Shown here: piece by piece, positions 19,173 to 29,553 of the stretch
Layout: each line of letters opens with the position of its first letter
How positions within the stretch are numbered: the stretch's first letter is position 1
NCBI GenBank assembly: GCA_963210315.1
Contig: OY723263.1
Location: 1,364,001 to 1,428,000 of the forward strand
Source: Rhynchopus euleeides
Lineage: Eukaryota; Euglenozoa; Diplonemea; Diplonemida; Diplonemidae
Reading direction: 5' to 3'
Length of the DNA stretch: 64,000 nucleotides
Notes under the pieces: generated by a model
The model's input: only the letters and a program-made list of their open reading frames with translations
Told to the model about the DNA's origin: nothing
Database searches by the model: none
Made by a program: the position numbers and the translations under genes

Positions 19173-22100
19173 ATGGGGAACTGCTGTGCTCAGGAGGACA
19201 GCGCCCCTCCACACGACACAGCGGCGCCCCCTGCGGGTGGGGATGCTGGTGCGGATGCGGCACCACCGCCTCCTTCTCCCCCGCCTGCCGAGGCACCGCC
19301 ACTCGATGGCGGGGAGGCCGCGGCGGTAGCCCCTCCCTCCTCTGGGGGGGCGCCGGAGGAGCAGGTCGAGGCGGAGCCGACAGAACCTGCGGCGACAGAA
19401 CCCCCACCCTCGAAGGCGCAGGAGGCTGCATCGCAGGGGTCGGATAGCGACGGGGCTGATACAGAGGCCTCGCGCCCTGCGTGGAGGACTCGCAGCGAGT
19501 CGGCGCAGGGGACAGTGGATTCGCCTCCGCTCCGGACGCCGCCGGCGCCGCCGATGTCGAAGGGGAGAGTGGGTGTGTCGCAGTCGCACAGCCCCCTGCC
19601 CAACCCGTTGGAGAACCGAGCGCACAGCAGGCAGGCGCCGGGTGGTGGTGGTGGGGTGCTGTCCGATGGGAACCACAGCGGGATCCGATGGCAGACGCCG
19701 GTGTATCTCTGTGGGGGGAAGGGGCCCCGTGCCTTTACGGTTACGGATTGGAGCGGGGTCCGTTCGGCGTCGGCACCGGGGTATCGTGTGGCGGATTCGT
19801 CTCTGCACTGGCATAGCTTGGATGACAAGTTCTCCCTGCATGGCACTTATGAGGTGATGCAGGATAACGGCGTGGAGAGGCATCTCGCGTATTGCCCCCG
19901 TGCGGATGATCGGTTTCTGATGGTGATGAAGCCGAAGGTGATAGAGGTGCAGCATGGGGGCCGCTCGGCGCAGCTGATGGTGTCTGTGGGGCACGACCAC
20001 ACGCTGATTGTCAACGAGGCGACGGAGAGGCTGTCCCTCCCTTGCGATCATTATGGCCTGCGCAGCTGCGACACGCATGAGTTGTTCTCCACAGCGCAGT
20101 ACCGTGATCTGGTTAACGGGGGTGCGTATGCCCTGGAGGGGCTCCAGCGGTGTGTGTATGTGTATGGCGATAGACGTGTTGTCGACTGGCCCCGCCCGGC
20201 CCCGCTGTCGACCCGCACAGTGCCCATCGTGATCCCCGCCTCGGCTGACGTGGCATACGTCATCCAGCAGGCGGCACATGCGCTGCTGCCCTCTTCTTTC
20301 CCACAGGCCCTGCGGGACGGCCTTGAGCTGGCGCAGTTCCCCAACGGCTTCCCCGTGCCTTCGCCTATCCCACGCGACACGCTGCTGGAGCTGCGTGTGC
20401 CCCCAAAGGTGATCCACCTGAATCACGGGGACCGGACAAAGAAGCTGAGCATCCAACCCGGGTGGACCACCATGCAGACGATGGCGCGCATCAAGGCTGA
20501 TTTGCGAATAGCTGGGAGCTATCAGCTGCACGGGGCTGTGCCGACCTGGAGCTTCTTGCGCCACGGCAAGGAGTACAGCGTCGACCGTGCGGAAAGCCTT
20601 TTGGCGGTGCAGTTCGATGTGGACGAGCCTCGCTCCGAAGGTGACATGGTTGCAACCCGGGAAGAGGTCACCGCGAGAAGGCGAGAAGCGTTCTCCCTCG
20701 AAGATATGGCGGTCAGCTGCCAGCGCGTGTTTGGCGTCGAAGGCGGGAAGTTCCTCCTCGGCAGGGATGTGTGGGCAGCGGGTGAGCGGGTCGAGGTGCT
20801 CTACAACGACGGAGAGGATGACGACGGGTTCTACAAGGCGCAGATCATCACGAAATACGACAAGACATACACCGTGAAGTTCACAGACACAGGGGAGTAC
20901 AGCGCGGGGGTCCGCTCCGACTCCATCTTCATCCCGCTCCGCTCCCCAACGCACTTCCAGGTTGCACCACGCACACGCCTAATCTTCCTGCCACCCAAAA
21001 AGGCCGTCACTTTGCGGTGCGGCGGGAAGAGCGACGTCTCACACGAGATCGCATCAGACGACACTTTCGAGGACCTGGTGGCTGCATCCAAACGATGTTT
21101 CAGCATCAGCTTTGAGACGGTGTTCGACGTGCGGTGCGAGCTGACAGGCACGCTGCTCGCCACATCCAACAGCTTCTTCGGCACCTCCGCCCTCTGGAAC
21201 GCCGTCGTGCCACACGGCATCTACACACTCGCCCTCCGCGAGAAACGCATCCACCTCCTCTTCCAGGGGGAGACAGAACGCTCAGGCCAGCTCCTGGTGC
21301 AGCAGCACCACCGCGAGGCTGACATCCTGGACATGATCAAGCGCGCTGGGCGCTGCGGCATGGGCTCCGGGTGGGAGGTGTTTGCGGAGTCAGACCCGCA
21401 GGCGCCGGTGGTCCCGACCTACACGAGTCTGCGTGAGGGGGCGCTGTATATTGTGAGGGAGCGTTCCAAAACGATCAGCGTGAAGGTGGACCCCCGTGTG
21501 TTGGACCAGATGTCTGTCATGCGGCAGGACATTGTGGTGGCACCGCACATCAAGGCGCAGGAGCTGTGGCGCGTCATCGTGGTGCACCCTGCGCTGTGCC
21601 TTTCGGACATATGGAAACGGCTGCACTTGCCAGAGCAGCGGTGGACATCGCCCTCCCCGAACCCCACAGCGGTATGTGTTTGTGCTGTCATGCCTTTCTC
21701 ATGCACTTCATGCTCAGTCTTCCCTGGAGGGCACAATCGGGCTTGTTGCCGGCTTCATCGACGGGCCCTGCATGCAGGGAATCGACGCACTCTCCTTCGG
21801 CGCGGTATGTAACATGCAGTGCATTGTGTTGCCAGCAGGATGTGCCTTGGTTAGCGATCTCCGCCCTTCCATGACACCTTCCAATGCCCCTGCAGATACG
21901 CGACAGATCGGCCTACTGCATCAAGTTTCCAGACAAGCAGTTCAAGGTGGTGGATGGGGAGAACGAAATCCTGCTGCAGTGTGCTCCCGGGCAGCAGCAT
22001 GATGACATTGTGGACCGCATCTCCCGGGTTGCTGGGTTCACGGAGAAGTGGGTGCTGCTCAACGCGGAGGGTGCTGCCGTGGCGTCCAGCGAGGATGGCA

Positions 22101-22405
22101 ACGGCCTGCAGGGGCTGGGGTATAGCTCCCTGAGGCCGGGGAGTGTGTTCACGCTGTCGCGTGGTCTCACCATTACGGTCGCAGGGTACATGGACCATGC
22201 GCCCATGGATGTGCACCTTCCGCCTGAGCGCACCCTCAACGTGCTTCAGCACATCGGGAAGCAGTGGCGCATCCCCTCCACTCATAGCCTGCAGCTGCAG
22301 GACATGCTCACGCAGGAGCCTGTTCCCCCGCATGTGGACTACCTCCAGGATGGGAAGACCTATGCGCTTGCAGTCGTGGCGAGTGTTGGCGATGGGCAGG
22401 TGTAG
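19173..22405 (+). CDS. Large putatively N-myristoylated protein with repeated beta-grasp-like modules and a Tudor-like domain
   Basis: Exons 19173-21671, 21718-21804 and 21896-22405, all phase 0, give 1031 aa. Introns are 46 and 91 bp, both GTATGT..AG. The N-terminus MGNCCAQ fits a myristoylated Gly2 with adjacent palmitoylatable cysteines, suggesting membrane or flagellar anchoring. Residues ~10-160 are Pro/Ala/Ser-rich and disordered. After that, about seven degenerate ~80-residue modules can be seen. Each opens with a K-x-I-x-V/L strand (KVIEVQHGGRSAQL, KVIHLNHGDRTKKL, KAVTLRCGGKSDV, KRIHLLFQGETERS, KTISVKVDP, GLTITVAGYMDH) and closes with L-x-x-G-x-x-Y-x-L. This suggests tandem ubiquitin-like folds. 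Near residues 530-585, GERVEVLYNDGEDDDGFYKA resembles a Tudor/Agenet barrel. No enzyme motif. The start lies 6 bases after a CTGCAG acceptor. Confidence 0.83.
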
Positions 22406-22676
22406 AGTCGCAGATTGGCCGATCTGCAGTTCGATTGAGTAGAGATTGAAAGTAGTTAGAAAACACGTGTTCCACACTGGCCCTGTTCTCACAAACGTTA
22501 TTCCTGTACCCAAGCACCAGATGTGTGGTGCCTAGATGTGCCTCTGTATGTGTCACGGCAATTAGAAGTCCGTTGCCGAGGGTCTCAGCAGGAAAGTGAA
22601 GGAATGGCAGCGGTAACTCTTTTTGTGTTTTGCAGACGCCTTCTGGCACGATGAAATCACGAGCACCACCTCCTGC

Positions 22677-22678
22677 AG
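22677..22678 (+). promoter_or_regulatory. Predicted trans-splice acceptor of EFL copy 1
   Basis: Upstream of CTGCAG the flank is unrelated to the other EFL copies. From the TGCAG onward all three copies share the same 25-nt leader (GCATCTATAAATTCAAGGCA and five more bases) up to ATG. That abrupt start of conservation is what a spliced-leader addition site predicts. Confidence 0.6.
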
Positions 22679-22703
22679 GCATCTATAAATTCAAGGCAGC
22701 AAG

Positions 22704-24258
22704 ATGGCCACCGATGGCAAGCAGCACATGTCGATCGTGATCTGCGGTCACGTCGACTCCGGGAAGTCGACGACGACCGGGCGTCTGCTCTTCGAGCTGG
22801 GCGGGATCCCCGAGCGTGAGATGGAGAAGCTGCGCCAGGAGGCCGAGCGTCTGGGCAAGCAGTCCTTCGCGTTCGCGTTCTACATGGACCGTCAGAAGGA
22901 GGAGCGTGAGCGTGGTGTGACGATCGCGTGCACGACGAAGGAGTTCTTCACGGAGAAGTGGCACTACACCGTGATCGACGCCCCCGGCCACCGTGACTTC
23001 ATCAAGAACATGATCACCGGTGCGTCGCAGGCCGACGTGGCCCTGCTCATGGTGCCCGCCGACGGTAACTTCGTGTCCGCCATCGCGCGTGGCAACCACA
23101 AGGCCGGCGAGATCCAGGGGCAGACCCGCCAGCACGCCCGTCTGATCAACCTGCTGGGTGTGAAGCAGCTGGTTGTGGGTGTGAACAAGATGGACTGCGA
23201 CGTCGCCCAGTACAAGGAGGAGCGCTTCAACGAGATCAAGGAGGAGATGAAGAGCATGCTCATGAAGACGGGGTGGAAGAAGGACTTCGTCGAGAAGTCG
23301 GTGCCCGTGCTGCCCATCTCTGGCTGGATGGGTGACAACCTGCTGAAGAAGTCCGAGAAGATGGCGTGGTGGAAGGGCCAGGACGTCGTCATCGAGCAGG
23401 ACAAGTCGAACCTGCACATCGAGACCCTGGTGACCGCCCTGAACGACATGGTGCGCATGCCTGAGCGTAAGAACGACGCCGCCATGCGCATGCCTGTGTC
23501 CGGCGTGTACAAGGTATGTTTCAGTGTTTACGTCTGTTGTTAGCTTTCTCGTGTGAGTGGTTTGATTTGTCCATGTACTGTCTTGTGTTCCACTCACACA
23601 CACATCAATAATCAACATCTCCAAACCATCCACCCCCCCACAGATCAAGGGTGTCGGTGATGTCATCACCGGGCGTGTGGAGCAGGGTGTGGTGAAGCCG
23701 GGTGAGGAGGTGCTGTTCCTGCCCACCCACACGGCCGCCAACGCGTGCACCGGCAAGGTGTTCACTTGCGAGATGCACCACAAGCGTTGCGACGACGCCA
23801 AGGCCGGTGACAACGTCGGCCTGAACGTGAAGGGGCTGAACAAGGACAACATGCCCCGCACCGGTGACGTGATGGTGTACAAGAAGGACGCGACCCTGAA
23901 GGAGGCGGGCACCTTCACCGCGCAGGTGCAGGTGCTGGACCACCCCGGTGAGCTGAAGGTGGGCTACACCCCCGTGTGCTTCGTGCGTACCGGCCGCTCC
24001 GCCGTGCGCATGACGCAGCTGGTGTGGAAGATGGGCAAGGAGACCGGCGGGAAGAAGGCCGAGGAGCCCCACTGCCTGAAGGCCAACGAGATGGCTGAGG
24101 TCGTGTTCGCCCCCGTGCAGCCCCTGGTGGTTGACACCTTCAAGAACTGCGAGGGTCTGTCCCGTGTCGCCATCATGGAGGGCAACGGTGTTGTCATGCT
24201 TGGGAAGGTGACGAAGACGACCGAGAAGGTTGCCGGGGACAAGAAGGGCAAGAAGTAA
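22704..24258 (+). CDS. EFL: Elongation factor-like GTPase EFL, copy 1
   Basis: Exons 22704-23513 and 23644-24258 (phase 0; 130-bp intron GTATGT..CCACAG) give 474 aa. EFL is a paralogue of EF-1alpha that replaces it in scattered eukaryotes; it delivers aminoacyl-tRNA to the ribosome as a GTPase. GTPase motifs: P-loop GHVDSGKS (15-22), DAPGH and NKMD. The family-typical stretches SFAFAFYMDRQKEERERG and KWHYTVIDAPGHRDFIKN, and the C-terminal SRVAIMEGNGVVMLGKV, separate it from true EF-1alpha. The C-terminus is Lys-rich (DKKGKK). The intron carries a stop in frame here, unlike copies 2 and 3. It is followed by a repeat-bearing spacer and then cathepsin copy 1. Confidence 0.95.
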
Positions 24259-25460
24259 GCGCTGCTGTGCACGCATCCTTTTTGCTTCCGTCCTCCTCCT
24301 CCTCTTCCTCTTCCTCCTCAGGCACTCCTCCTCGACCAGCCCCAGTGTCCTGCGCACAGGGGTGAGTCAGTGCCCGTTTCAGTTGCCTTGTGTTAGTGTT
24401 GTTTTGTGGTCTTGTGTTTGTTGTCGTCTTGTGTGTGCAGTTGAGTTGAGTTGAACTGAGTTGCATGCCTTGCGATGAGGTGAAGGCAAGTGCACAATGT
24501 GTGTGTGATGTGTGATGTGTCATGTCATGTGCACTGTGCATGCAGCAAGTTGTGCACCTATCAGCCACAGCGAGCTGCATGCGGTGCAGTGCAGAAGCAG
24601 AGGACCGAGCAAGCGGACCGTCCAACGCAACCCACCCCACCCTCCTCCCACCCTCCCGTCTTGCTGCCGTATGCCCACACTTACTTTTGCCCCTTCCTTT
24701 ACTGCACGACAACGCACCTTGCTTCATCCCACGCCAAGCCCCGGTCGGCGTGCCGACGGGTGGTGAGGCATCTGTGAAGGCACCGTGCACTGTACTGGGA
24801 TTGGGTGGGTTCTGGAACCACCACAGCGTTCGTGGAAATGATCGCTTGTGTGTTGGGTGGTGGAATGATGGTGTATTGCCAGCAAGCAACAAGCGTTCGT
24901 GCAAATGATCGCTTTGCGAACGGCACACACTGGGATGGGAAAGCGCTCTCGCACGTTGGCTGCGAATGTGCAACGGGGTTGGGTTCTGTCTCCGTCCCAC
25001 GCCAAACCCCGGTCGGCGTGCCGACGGGTGGTGCGGCACATGTGGAGGCACAGTGCATTGCACTGGGCTCGGGTGGGTGGACTCATGTGTGGGATGTTCG
25101 GGTTCTGGGAGCTACCACATAGCGTTCGTGGAAATGATCGCTTGTGTGCGTTGGGGTGGGTGGTGGTCTGTTGCCAACACAAGCGTTCGTGCAAATGATC
25201 GCTTGACGTGTTGCCAGAAAGACAGGCGTTCGCGCAAGTGATCGCGTTGTCAGCAGCACACGAGGGATGTGACACACCTCTTCCGGCGGGAAGTTGAGAA
25301 CTGAGCATCTTAGGCACTCTTCTTTGAAACTGCGGCACTGATCCCCAGAGAGTGCAACCAATTTCCGAGTCAACATGAGGTCATGTTATTGACACTCTGC
25401 GATCGTTGTGAAGGCGACGTCCACACTGACCACCACAGAACGACACAAGAAGCAAAGACA
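24259..25460. other. EFL-cathepsin spacer
   Basis: The first ~450 bases are near-identical to the region behind EFL copy 2. They begin with a CCTCCT/CTTCCT tract and TG-rich repeats such as GTGTGTGATGTG. From 24737 to 25245 lie the repeat units annotated separately. The last 200 bases are unique to this copy apart from the final ~45, which match the leader of cathepsin copy 2. No gene is supported. Confidence 0.6.
24737..25245. repeat. Two degenerate ~290-bp repeat units with a paired 20-mer
   Basis: Each unit has the inverted repeat GTCGGC-GT-GCCGAC (24744-24757; 25012-25025) followed by two copies of the 20-mer GCGTTCGTGSAAATGATCGC. S is G in the first copy and C in the second: 24826-24845 and 24893-24912; 25122-25141 and 25183-25202. 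A fifth, divergent copy is at 25226-25245. The same unit pair follows EFL copy 2. The 20-mer is not in a gene. Confidence 0.85.
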
Positions 25461-26693
25461 ATGCGTACCGCAGCCCTTCTGGTGTGCGCCATGATGGCGG
25501 GACAGGCGCACGGGTACAGCGAGGAGTACGTGCGTGCGAACTCGAAGCTGCTGTGGCGCAGCTTCAAGAACGACCACGGCAAGCGCTACGCGAGCCTGGC
25601 GGAGGAGGAGCGCCGCTACGGGATCTTCACCGGCAACATGCTGAAGGCGGCGCGCTTCGAGAAGGAGCAGACGAAGGGTGCCACCTTCGGGATGAACGTC
25701 TTCTCCGACCTGTCTGCGGAGGAGTTCAAGGCGTACCACAGCCTGCAGGTCCCGCAGAAGGCGAGCCCGCCCCCGATGTTCACGGCTGAGGAGGAGCAGG
25801 CCGTCCAGGCGTCTGTGGACTGGAGGTCGAAGGGTGCCGGTATGTCGTCTTTGTCAAATGTCCTTCTCTGGTTTCCGTTGCCGCAACACGGCTCCTGTGA
25901 CATAGTGTCCAAAATGATGGAGGGGCAGCGCTTTGACAACCTCCACAGCAAGGCTGCGTTGAGTTGCTTTTGTTTGCCCTGATCTTGGCTCACAGACAAC
26001 AGGCCTGTCTTGTTCGATCATCTCTGCATCTCGTGATTCAATCCCTCTCCTTCAAAATCACCACAACACACAACATCAAAAAAAACAGTGACGCACGTGA
26101 AGAACCAGGGACAATGCGGATCCTGTTGGGCATTCAGTACCACTGGCGGGATTGAGGGCCAGTGGCAGCTTTCCGGGAAGACCCTGACGTCTGTGTCGGA
26201 GCAGGAGCTGGTGTCGTGCGACAAGGTGGACTCTGGCTGTGGCGGCGGTCTGATGGACAACGCGTTCAAGTGGCTCATCAAGAACCACGGCGGTCAGATC
26301 GTGACGGAGGCCTCGTACCCGTACAAGTCGTCGCTCGGGATCCGCCACACGTGCGAGGACGTGTCCACCAAGACGGTGGGTGCCACGATCTCGAGCTACA
26401 AGGACATCACGCACACGGAGGCACAGATGAAGGCGTTCGTGTCGACGAGCGGCCCTCTGTCGATCGCTGTGGACGCCAACAAGTGGCAGACGTACTCCGG
26501 CGGTGTGATGACGAACTGCTGCTCGGGCAGGTGCCAGCTGGACCACGGCGTGCTGATTGTCGGGTACGGGGACAACTACTGGATCGTGAAGAACTCGTGG
26601 GGGTCGAGCTGGGGTGAGTCTGGCTACATCCGCGTGTCCTACGGCAGCAACGAGTGCGGGCTGAACGAGTCCCCCTCCACGTCTGTGGTCTGA
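25461..26693 (+). CDS. Cathepsin L-like cysteine protease (papain family C1A), copy 1
   Basis: Exons 25461-25839 and 26089-26693 join in phase 1 (249-bp intron GTATGT..AACAG) to give a 327-aa preproenzyme. Signal peptide: residues ~1-18 (MRTAALLVCAMMAGQAHG). An I29-type inhibitory propeptide spans ~20-110, with an ERFNIN-like helix and FGMNVFSDLSAEEF. The mature domain starts near VDWRSKGAVT. Catalytic residues: Gln133 and Cys139 in QGQCGSCWAF, His279 in LDHGVLIVGYG, and Asn295 in KNSWGSSWGESGY. GCGGGLMDNAF and the six or more cysteines fit cathepsin L/cruzipain-like enzymes. The Cys-rich C-terminal extension of trypanosomatid cruzipain is absent. A lysosomal or endosomal protease is the family expectation. 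The intron falls just before the active-site Cys, so both exons are needed for activity. Confidence 0.96.
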
Positions 26694-27243
26694 GCACCTG
26701 CCTCCTGACCTCTTTTGCTGGCCGCTTCTCTCGAGGCCACACAACTTTCTCTGTTCGCTTCCACTTGCTCTTGGCGCACTGCTGCCGGCTGCCCTGCCCA
26801 AATGTGGCACAGGCATCTCGGTAACAGTGTGGCGCGTGTGTCTGTTTTTGGGGCGGCAGGCGTGCCCTGCCCATTGCCCATTGCGCGTGGCGTGTGTCAA
26901 CGTTGGCAGCACTGTTGTTGTCCTGCTGTTGTGTGATACTGTGCTGCAGGGGCCTGTCCCACTGTTCCATAGAACTGCAGCACTGATCCCAGCCGAGTGG
27001 TGACAATCATCCCTGTCTGGCTGCCCCTCCCTCGCCCAACCCCAAGGAGGAATCTCACCCCCCAACCTCCCGTTCAGCATGCTGTTGGACCGTTGTGCAC
27101 CCACACACAGGTACTCACGGAACTTTGTGATGAAAACGCATTTGTGAGCACCACGACGAGACGCACGCACAAGTCTGTACGACACGAACACCCAACAGAC
27201 ACGGACCAGCGGTTTACCCGAACAAAACAGCAAAACCAGCACA
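26694..27243. other. Cathepsin-SAHH spacer
   Basis: No gene seen. The spacer is near-identical to the one between cathepsin copy 2 and SAHH copy 4. CCACACACAGGTACTCACGG (about 27101-27120) is the probable trans-splice acceptor; the same ACACACAGGTACTCACGG occurs before SAHH copies 3 and 4. Confidence 0.65.
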
Positions 27244-28557
27244 ATGACGGACTACAAGGTGCGTGACATCAGCCTGGCTGAGTTCGGGCGGAAGGAGATT
27301 GAGCTGGCGGAGAACGAGATGCCTGGGCTGATGGAGCTGCGGAAAGAGTTCGGGGAGAGCAAGCCGCTGAAGGAGGCGAAGGTGGCGGGGTGCCTGCACA
27401 TGACGATCCAGACGGCAGTGCTGATCGAGACGCTGACGGCGCTCGGGGCGGAGGTGCGGTGGTCGTCGTGCAACATCTTCTCGACGCAGGACCACGCTGC
27501 GGCTGCGATTGCGAAGACCGGCGTGGCCGTGTTCGCGTGGAAGGGGGAGACGGAGGAGGAGTACGAGTGGTGCATCGAGCAGACCATCAAGGGGTTCAGC
27601 GGGAACGGGATGCCGAACATCCTGCTGGACGACGGCGGCGACCTGACGAACCTGGTGCTGGGGAAGGGGGGCGACCTGGTTGCCGGGATTGTGGGTGTGT
27701 CGGAGGAGACGACGACCGGTGTGAAGGCGCTGTTCAAGCGCTGCAAGCTGGGGACGCTGCCCTTCCCGGCCATCAACGTGAACGACTCTGTGACGAAGTC
27801 GAAGTTCGACAACCTGTACGGGTGCCGCGAGTCGCTTGTGGACGGGATCAAGCGCGCGACGGACGTGATGATTGCCGGGAAGACCGCGCTGGTCGCTGGG
27901 TACGGCGACGTCGGGAAGGGGTGCGCCGCGGCGATGCGCAACTTCGGTGCACGTGTGATTGTGACGGAGGCGGACCCGATCAACGCCCTGCAGGCGCTGA
28001 TGGAGGGGTACCAGGTGACGGTGATCGAGGACGTGGTGGAGGAGTGCCACATCTTCGTGACGACGACCGGGAACGACGACATCCTGACGTCGGAGCACTT
28101 CCCGCGCATGATGAACGACGCGATTGTGTGCAACATCGGCCACTTCGACACGGAGATCCAGGTGGCCTGGCTGAACGCGAACGCGAAGGAGAAGGTGGAG
28201 ATCAAGCCGCAGGTGGACCGCTACACGATGGCGAGCGGGCGCCACATCATCCTGCTGGCCGAGGGGCGTCTGGTGAACCTGGGGTGTGCCACGGGCCACC
28301 CCTCCTTCGTCATGTCCAACTCCTTCACGAACCAGGTGCTTGCCCAGATCGAGCTCTGGTCCAACCGCGCCACCGACAAGTACCCGAAGGGTGTCCAGAA
28401 GGAGGTCTTCCTCCTCCCGAAGGAGCTGGACGAGAAGGTGGCACGTGCCCACCTGGGCCAGCTGGGTGCCAAGCTGACGAAGCTCACCCCGAAGCAGGCG
28501 GAGTACATCGGTGTCAGTGTTGACGGTCCCTTCAAGCCTGCTCACTACAGGTACTAG
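27244..28557 (+). CDS. SAHH: S-adenosylhomocysteine hydrolase, copy 2
   Basis: 437 aa, single exon, encoding the same protein as copies 1, 3 and 4, with GYGDVGKG at 219-226 and PFKPAHYRY at the C-terminus. It recycles the methylation by-product S-adenosylhomocysteine. It lies 550 bp behind cathepsin copy 1 on the same strand. The coding sequence appears identical to copy 1 over its length, and the match continues about 720 bp past the stop to roughly 29279. Beyond that the sequence is unique and leads to a coiled-coil gene rather than EFL, so this copy is the right-hand end of an EFL-cathepsin-SAHH block. Confidence 0.98.
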   Translation: MTDYKVRDISLAEFGRKEIELAENEMPGLMELRKEFGESKPLKEAKVAGCLHMTIQTAVLIETLTALGAEVRWSSCNIFSTQDHAAAAIAKTGVAVFAWKGETEEEYEWCIEQTIKGFSGNGMPNILLDDGGDLTNLVLGKGGDLVAGIVGVSEETTTGVKALFKRCKLGTLPFPAINVNDSVTKSKFDNLYGCRESLVDGIKRATDVMIAGKTALVAGYGDVGKGCAAAMRNFGARVIVTEADPINALQALMEGYQVTVIEDVVEECHIFVTTTGNDDILTSEHFPRMMNDAIVCNIGHFDTEIQVAWLNANAKEKVEIKPQVDRYTMASGRHIILLAEGRLVNLGCATGHPSFVMSNSFTNQVLAQIELWSNRATDKYPKGVQKEVFLLPKELDEKVARAHLGQLGAKLTKLTPKQAEYIGVSVDGPFKPAHYRY

Positions 28558-29553
28558 GTTGTTCCTTGAGTGTTGAGTCTTGTGCTTCAGTTCAAGTAGC
28601 AGTTGTGTTGATCCATTCATTGAGTTGACTCGATGCGGCTTGACCTGAGCCTGGACTTGGCTTGTCTTCCCTTCGCTTCGCTTCGTGTGAAGTGTTCAGC
28701 TTGTGCTGTTGTGATGAACTGAAGTTTGTGTGGAACTTCTTCGTGGATGGAGGTTCAGTTTGCCTTCTCTCCCTTCTCCCCCTTCATTTCGCTTCAGTTC
28801 GCTTCATGCTGACCCACTTCCCTTCGCTTCCCTTCACACTCTACGTCTATCGTGCAGCCATCATGGGCGGGATCACCGCTGTCCCCGTCCACTCCTCCTT
28901 TCCGATGGTTGTTGTGCTGCACCTGCACCTGCATCTCCACCTGCACTGGTGTGTGCAACTGCAAGAGCCACACACAGGCTTCACCTCTTGTGGCTGTGTG
29001 TGTGTCGCACGTGAGGCATGCAGAGGCATGCCCAATCTCAAGCCTTGCTGAGGCTACGTGTGTTCTGTTTGTGTGTGCGGTGTTCCGTGTCTTGTGTGTC
29101 ACGTGTCCCGCACACCCTTTTCGTTGCTGCCACCGTGAGTGAGCGCACGAAGGTGCGGTGCCGCCTTTTTATCTAGCGGCTCGATGCCGTGCTTTGTGTC
29201 GCAGCACGGTGCTGTGCAGCTCTGCACCGTACGCAGCATCCGTGTCGGCTCTTGTTGGTCTACCGGAAGCGCGGCGGTCTGGGTTTTGACTCCTTTTCTC
29301 TTCCCTTTCCCAGGGCGTCTCCTGCCCTATCCGTGTTGTGCATCTGGAACCGCTTCTGCATCGTCGTTGGTGAGAAGCCACACCCACTGTGGGCCACCCC
29401 TGGACCCCCCCACCCGACCCCCACCACTCACAGAGTTGTTAGCTGCCTACCCCTCCCCCGTCTCCTCCCTGCTGCGCCCCCTCCTCTCCCACCACACCAC
29501 ACCACAGCACACCTCCTTCCACAGGCACTACACATATTTGGCTCCTCCCTGAG
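28558..29553. other. SAHH copy 2 3' region and intergenic
   Basis: About 720 bases are shared with SAHH copy 1. A unique pyrimidine-rich tract follows, ending CACCTCCTTCCACAG at about 29510-29524, which is a probable trans-splice acceptor for the next gene. No gene seen. Confidence 0.6.

Larger units (their letters stand above)
25411..29281 (+). repeat. Cathepsin-SAHH duplication unit A (approximate limits)
   Basis: Cathepsin copy 1, the spacer and SAHH copy 2 are collinear with unit B at about 58910-62757. Offsets between copies are 33497 at the cathepsin ATG and 33492 at the SAHH ATG, so spacers differ by only a few bases. Cathepsin exons and intron appear identical apart from rare substitutions. 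Confidence 0.85.

Noticed and set aside
19137-20954. 605-aa minus-strand frame
   Set aside because: Antisense of the 19-kb gene. No domain, and the + strand frame has the lipidation signal, repeats and consistent introns.
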